Origin: Rhizoctonia solani
Lineage: Eukaryota; Basidiomycota; Agaricomycetes; Cantharellales; Ceratobasidiaceae
Reading direction: 5' to 3'
DNA: 64,000 nt
NCBI RefSeq assembly: GCF_016906535.1
Contig: NC_057382.1
Location: 1,240,001-1,304,000, forward strand
Shown: one piece after another, positions 62,721 to 64,000 of the stretch
How positions within the stretch are numbered: position 1 is the first letter of the stretch
How the letters are laid out: each line of letters starts with the position of its first letter
Position numbers and translations under genes: made by a program
The notes under the pieces: model-generated
What the model saw: only the letters and a program-made list of their open reading frames with translations
What the model was told of the DNA's origin: nothing
Databases searched by the model: none

Positions 62721-64000
62721 ACTGATTAGAAGAACTCAGTGCTAGAGTTACTACGAGCGAGCCATAACCACCCGTTTTGATAATTCGAGATTGGTCTCAA
62801 ACTAACACAGAGGCCTGGCTAAGATCATTATCCCTAGAACAGAAACTATTTCGTGCGTTTACCCATGTTGAGCTCCAAAGACTCCGATCAATGAGCACAT
62901 ATACCCCATAACGCAAGGATAACGGTAAAAGAACAACCACTATGTATGCGCTGCTGGATGACGTTTATTAAGAGCCAAAGGTGGTCTAGGCTGTCTTATT
63001 ATTTCTTGAAATATTGATAACATGCCGTTTGCTAACAGCGGATTACATCGCACTGCAGTGTCGAGGCATACGTAGTCAACGTGGTCTTATGCACTATCCC
63101 GCTCGTGATGCTTCTGGGGTGAGATTTTTTGATAGCTGACCAATACACATATTCAACGGCACCCTAGGTTTTGGTGGTTTTACATAGATCCGGTGATGTC
63201 CTCATCAGAAGTCTCTAGCAGGGCAATTGATTGGCCGCATTTGTTTGTTGTTGTTGTTGCTCCGGGCAAGTTTCAGACAAACTCAGAATACTGTGACTCG
63301 TAGCTTTGCTAGCCAAAGCTTCAAACATGTTAACTTCTGATACAATGCCGAGAGCCATGACGGAATCGACATTCAACTTGAGCTTTCGTTGTTGTCACGA
63401 GTGTCTTGTACTATTTTACCAGGTTTTCTTATTGCTCAACTGATTATACTATTGCGATATAGCATATACAATTCAACAGAGTGACTACGAGAATAGAGGT
63501 GGCGCTGAGTAGAAAATAGCCTGTCCATATTACCACCGGAATGCATTGACTGTCTTCCGTTTCTTCTTTGAACATAAGGAACAAAGTAGAAATTCAGGGG
63601 TTTTTATTTATGCGGCATGGCTATTTTGTAGAATGTTCAATATGGCCGCGTGCATTATCACACTCTTTTGCTTACGGAAAAACTGAAGTAAATTACAAGG
63701 CAGGTAAAAGAGAAGAGATACGAGGAATGACCGTCCTACCTAGTTGAAGGGGGGGAGTTTCATATGATTAACTCAGTGGCTTCTTCCGTTTGATACGCAC
63801 ACGTGTGCTTTGTGGAGGCAGTCTGCGGTAGCACAGATAAATAGCTTGCAAGCTTTTCAGACTCCTTAGATGTCTCTATGGTGCTCTGAATCCACTATTT
63901 CAGAGTCTTGGTTCGATAGCTTGAGTGCTACCGTAAAAAATACCCAATTTTTGATCAGAGTCTTTTTTTTTTCGGAGGGGGAGGCTTCCTACTCACAAGG
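62721..64000. other. No gene recognised
   Basis: AT-rich sequence upstream (on the minus strand) of the truncated retroelement. No open frame of useful length and no reverse transcriptase motif is seen. A short tgttgttgttgttg run lies at 63247. It may contain old repeat debris, which cannot be recognised without a repeat library. Confidence 0.45.

Overview
The window is nuclear DNA of a filamentous basidiomycete (Agaricomycetes). Most genes are broken by many short GT...AG introns of about 45-70 bases. The gene set is eukaryotic and fungal: Utp20, Urb1, Kae1, Ctk3, an Atg26-type sterol glucosyltransferase, neutral ceramidase and an alpha-arrestin. Several families (small secreted proteins, AIG1-like GTPases with coiled-coil tails, seven-helix-type membrane proteins) are typical of this class. 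Rhizoctonia/Ceratobasidium is my best guess, but that is inference from family content, not a search.

Layout. 1-6 kb: two AIG1-like GTPase genes lie head to head in inverted orientation and both look broken. 7.4-9 kb: a stand-alone APH-type phosphotransferase. 9.1-12.5 kb: an alpha-arrestin trafficking adaptor (minus). 12.8-15.8 kb: a divergent pair, NAD kinase (minus) and leucine carboxyl methyltransferase (plus). 16.3-18.2 kb: a multi-pass membrane protein (minus). 18.8-27.2 kb: the giant Utp20 gene (plus). 27.6-41.2 kb: three paralogous small secreted cysteine-rich proteins interleaved with Kae1 (29.1-30.7, plus) and the giant Urb1/Npa1 gene (30.9-38.4, minus). 42.6-43.7 kb: a bZIP factor. 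44.2-47.7 kb: neutral ceramidase (minus). 48.7-50.9 kb: an MFS transporter. 51.7-56.0 kb: sterol 3-beta-glucosyltransferase. 56.3-59.6 kb: two tandem glycine-rich paralogues of unknown function (minus). 60.1-61.5 kb: Ctk3 (minus). 61.9-62.7 kb: a 5'-truncated RNase H end of a retroelement (minus). The last 1.3 kb shows no gene.

Functional themes. Utp20 and Urb1 act in nucleolar ribosome assembly and Kae1 in tRNA modification. Ceramidase and sterol glucosyltransferase act on membrane lipids. The secreted-protein family is the most distinctive accessory content: three copies share the signal peptide, a glycine-rich middle, a cysteine-rich tail and a TATA box about 80-90 bases before the start.

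A caution governs the whole annotation. Conserved housekeeping genes carry many one-base frame shifts, often in homopolymers. At least eight local direct duplications (30-776 bases) also occur, most not a multiple of three. The repeated unit in Urb1 differs by about 2 percent between copies, which fits two alleles joined in tandem. I therefore treat most gene breaks as possible assembly or consensus errors. CDS ranges are genomic spans including introns; outer ends are exact only where stated.
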